A DNA stretch of 64,000 nucleotides, taken from NCBI GenBank assembly GCA_033980235.1, contig CM067075.1, forward strand, positions 1,463,167 to 1,527,166, written 5' to 3'. How positions within the stretch are numbered: position 1 is the first letter of the stretch; each line of letters opens with the position of its first letter. Shown here piece by piece: positions 62,101 to 64,000 of this stretch. A program made the translations under genes and the position numbers. The stretch comes from Diadema setosum (taxonomy: Eukaryota; Echinodermata; Echinoidea; Diadematoida; Diadematidae). Under the pieces are notes generated by a model. That model saw only the letters and a list, made by a program, of their open reading frames with translations. It made no database searches and was not told the DNA's origin.

Positions 62101-63351
62101 GGGATTCGAAAGGTGGGTCACACTGAGGTTGGTTGAGGGACATGAACGTGGCTTTTGCTCGTGCTCCTGTCTTTCTTGCCAAAGATCGGGCATCGACCTT
62201 GTGGCAAGGAGCCGATAGGCGAACAGGTGGAAGTGAAGAAGAACTAAATTAGATTTGCTGCAGACCCAATCTACTGGTGTGCAGGGATTTTAGCATCCGA
62301 CCATGAGCATCGAACATTCCTCTTTGCTGGAGGACACTTACAGACACACTATCTCGGAGTTTGGTGTCCTTAATCGAGCGGTGGAGCGAAGGATCTTGCG
62401 CTTCATTTTCAACTTATAGTGTAAAAGATTCTGGCTCAGTACTCTGTAGTGCGGTGTGAAATACTCTCAAGGTCTACTGTAACGGTAAATGAGTAATGAC
62501 CATACACAAAATTTAAGCAAAGCAAATAGCAACACTTGAAATGTGTTGAATAAAAGAACAACTCTTTTTTCGGAACTCTCTGGATAAAGGATGCTCGTTT
62601 AAAAGAAGCGATTTAAATATCATCATAGTCCATTACGAGTAACGCTGTCGTTAATCATTATTGTTCTAGAGAAATGACATAAAGTTACTTATAACATTAC
62701 AAGTAATCCGGTGTTCTCCACCTTACGCTTATAACACGATAACCACATCGACATTATTCGTAATCTGTGAATGGTTTCTCTTACAAGAAAGATAAGTGTG
62801 TATAGTTCTCATGCATTGGATAACCAAGATGAATATTGTTTCCGAGAAGTTTGCCCAAAGGCCACGCCTGAAGCCCAACTGATTCTGTCCACATATATCT
62901 ATTGTGCAGGTTAAGTGACGCTCCTCGCTGATGAGTTCCTTATGTAAATTTTACAAATTTGAATGACACACATATCCATATGGAGTTCCTTTATGACGTG
63001 TAATGATCGGGTTGATCGTTATCTGACTATCAGTCTCTTTCTGACGTCTGTCTCTCTATTGTCTGTCAACCCGAAAACAAAGTTTTGACAATGCTGTCTT
63101 GTCACATGATGTCATAGAAAGTTTGACTCCTTCAAAACGGATGAGATAGGGTGTGTTCATATTCACTGATTTTCATTGATCAGGTACGCAATGCGATAGG
63201 CAGGAGCTGCCATGCTCAAGCGAATTCAGCTTCCATCAACAACACTGGATCCCCTCATTTTTTTTTTTCGTTTTACCGGAAGATTGGTTCGGATGGTAAT
63301 CATAAGCTGCGAGCGTGACGTTGGTTGGTAACAGAAAACGCACAGCATGAC
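56193..63351. other. No gene seen over about 7.1 kb
   Basis: The stretch is AT-rich with scattered poly-A and poly-T runs, a poly-C plus (CA)n word near 57569-57606, and no convincing exon or element. It lies downstream of the receptor gene, so it may be an intergenic region or the 3' flank. Frames of up to 144 codons (61108-61542) show no motif. Confidence 0.5.
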
Positions 63352-63357
63352 TTTATT
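63352..63357 (-). promoter_or_regulatory. Possible polyadenylation signal of the receptor gene
   Basis: TTTATT on the plus strand is AATAAA on the minus strand, about 100 nt past the receptor stop codon and in the right orientation. Such hexamers are common in AT-rich DNA, so its use is only inferred. Confidence 0.4.
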
Positions 63358-63455
63358 CAGATATCGTATGTTGGGGCAGATTTGGGAGTTTCCACGACCA
63401 TTCATCTTCCTGCTCATGTTACATGGTTAACAGATGTTGCAAGCACGGAATGAGG

Positions 63456-64000
63456 CTACATTGTCGACCCGGTCTGCGGAGAGGGGTCGGGCACCTTGAG
63501 GCCGCCTTGGAATGAAGGTTTCCGTCCATTAGCCAGCACACCACGAATGGTTCCCTGCGTTTGGCTTAGCTCAAAGCGATCCGTGAATCCCGGTCCACCC
63601 TGGTTGAACACAGATCCCCCGATTGGTGAAAACATGATGAGCTCTTTCAAAGCTCTCCTAAAATTTGGATTCCTCGCCGCGTAGATGACTGGATTGGCGC
63701 ACGAGTTACAAAAGGCAAGAGCGACAAAGGATCGATACACGGGACTGTACAAGAAATCAACTTCAAAAAATCCTAAATTGAAGGCTAGGTATCCAATTTG
63801 GTCTGGCGTCCAGCAAATGACAAATGTAATGACGACAATGAATAACATTTCGATGACTTTGCGCCTGGCTTGTAAGAGTTTTAACGCCGGACCCGACCTC
63901 TTGTCTCTTTTAGCTACGAGAGAACGCGCTTGTTGGTTTAATGCCCGGATTGTGTACACATTGGCAATTAGCATGATGATGACGGGAATAAGATATTCAA
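63456..64000 (-). CDS. Rhodopsin-class G-protein-coupled receptor, 3' part (neuropeptide-receptor-like)
   Basis: This is an integral plasma-membrane receptor that should signal through heterotrimeric G proteins. The 180 visible residues start inside TM5 (EYLIPVIIMLIANVYTIRAL, residues 1-20) at the window edge, so TM1-TM4 and the DRY motif are outside. A basic third intracellular loop follows (about 21-47). TM6 (about 48-72) carries the toggle-switch motif FVICWTP with CWTP at 62-65. TM7 (about 88-108) carries NSCANPVIY, a full NSxxNPxxY motif. Helix 8 (RNPNFRRALKELI) and a Gly/Ser/Pro-rich tail follow. The tail has no Cys for palmitoylation and ends STM, a weak PDZ-ligand-like end. No intron interrupts the frame. 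The basic loop and CWTP form fit peptide receptors of the beta/gamma rhodopsin groups, but the ligand cannot be told. Confidence 0.9.
   Translation of the reverse strand, partial: EYLIPVIIMLIANVYTIRALNQQARSLVAKRDKRSGPALKLLQARRKVIEMLFIVVITFVICWTPDQIGYLAFNLGFFEVDFLYSPVYRSFVALAFCNSCANPVIYAARNPNFRRALKELIMFSPIGGSVFNQGGPGFTDRFELSQTQGTIRGVLANGRKPSFQGGLKVPDPSPQTGSTM

Overview
The window looks like repeat-rich, gene-poor DNA from a marine invertebrate deuterostome, most likely an echinoderm. This is inferred from four things: tRNA-headed SINEs whose bodies resemble those I know from sea urchins and relatives, 3' remnants of several non-LTR retrotransposon families, many short TTAA-ended inverted-repeat elements, and very frequent (GT)n, (AT)n and (GATA)n microsatellites. 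The base composition is AT-rich. There are no operons, Shine-Dalgarno sites or other prokaryotic features. No species is claimed.

Only one convincing host gene is present. It is the 3' coding part of a rhodopsin-class G-protein-coupled receptor on the minus strand at the right edge (63456-64000). It covers the end of TM5, the third intracellular loop, TM6, TM7 and the C-terminal tail, and its 5' part lies beyond the window. A second, weaker coding-like segment of unknown function lies at 45176-45501 on the minus strand; it is either a spliced exon or a frameshifted relic.

Layout. 1-3000: a SINE, then AT-rich DNA. 3000-8050: nested fold-back elements, a TTAA-ended MITE, a MITE with about 55 bp terminal repeats, long GT tracts, and a mirrored array of CCCACGAGC motifs. 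8050-16200: no gene, microsatellites only. 16200-17160: a 950 bp GATA-type array with a higher-order duplication. 19000-30000: degenerate duplications, two AT-flanked hairpin elements, an antisense SINE, an RTE-like retroelement tail, and two TTAA-ended MITEs. 36000-37360: a decayed CR1/L2-like retrotransposon 3' end. 40900-44610: a second retroelement tail, a SINE, and a 1.6 kb element built almost wholly from CACAGTGTGG-type repeats between imperfect terminal inverted repeats. 45200-45500: the orphan coding-like segment. 47400-56200: microsatellites and three more TTAA-ended MITE copies. 56200-63350: AT-rich DNA with no recognised feature. 63350-64000: the receptor gene.

The most unusual structures are the 1.6 kb CACAGTGTGG element (42995-44611), the mirrored CCCACGAGC array (7672-8046), and two long near-perfect hairpins (25365-25657 and 29259-29623) that would form double-stranded RNA if transcribed. 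All repeat calls come from reading the sequence by eye; no alignment or database search was run.
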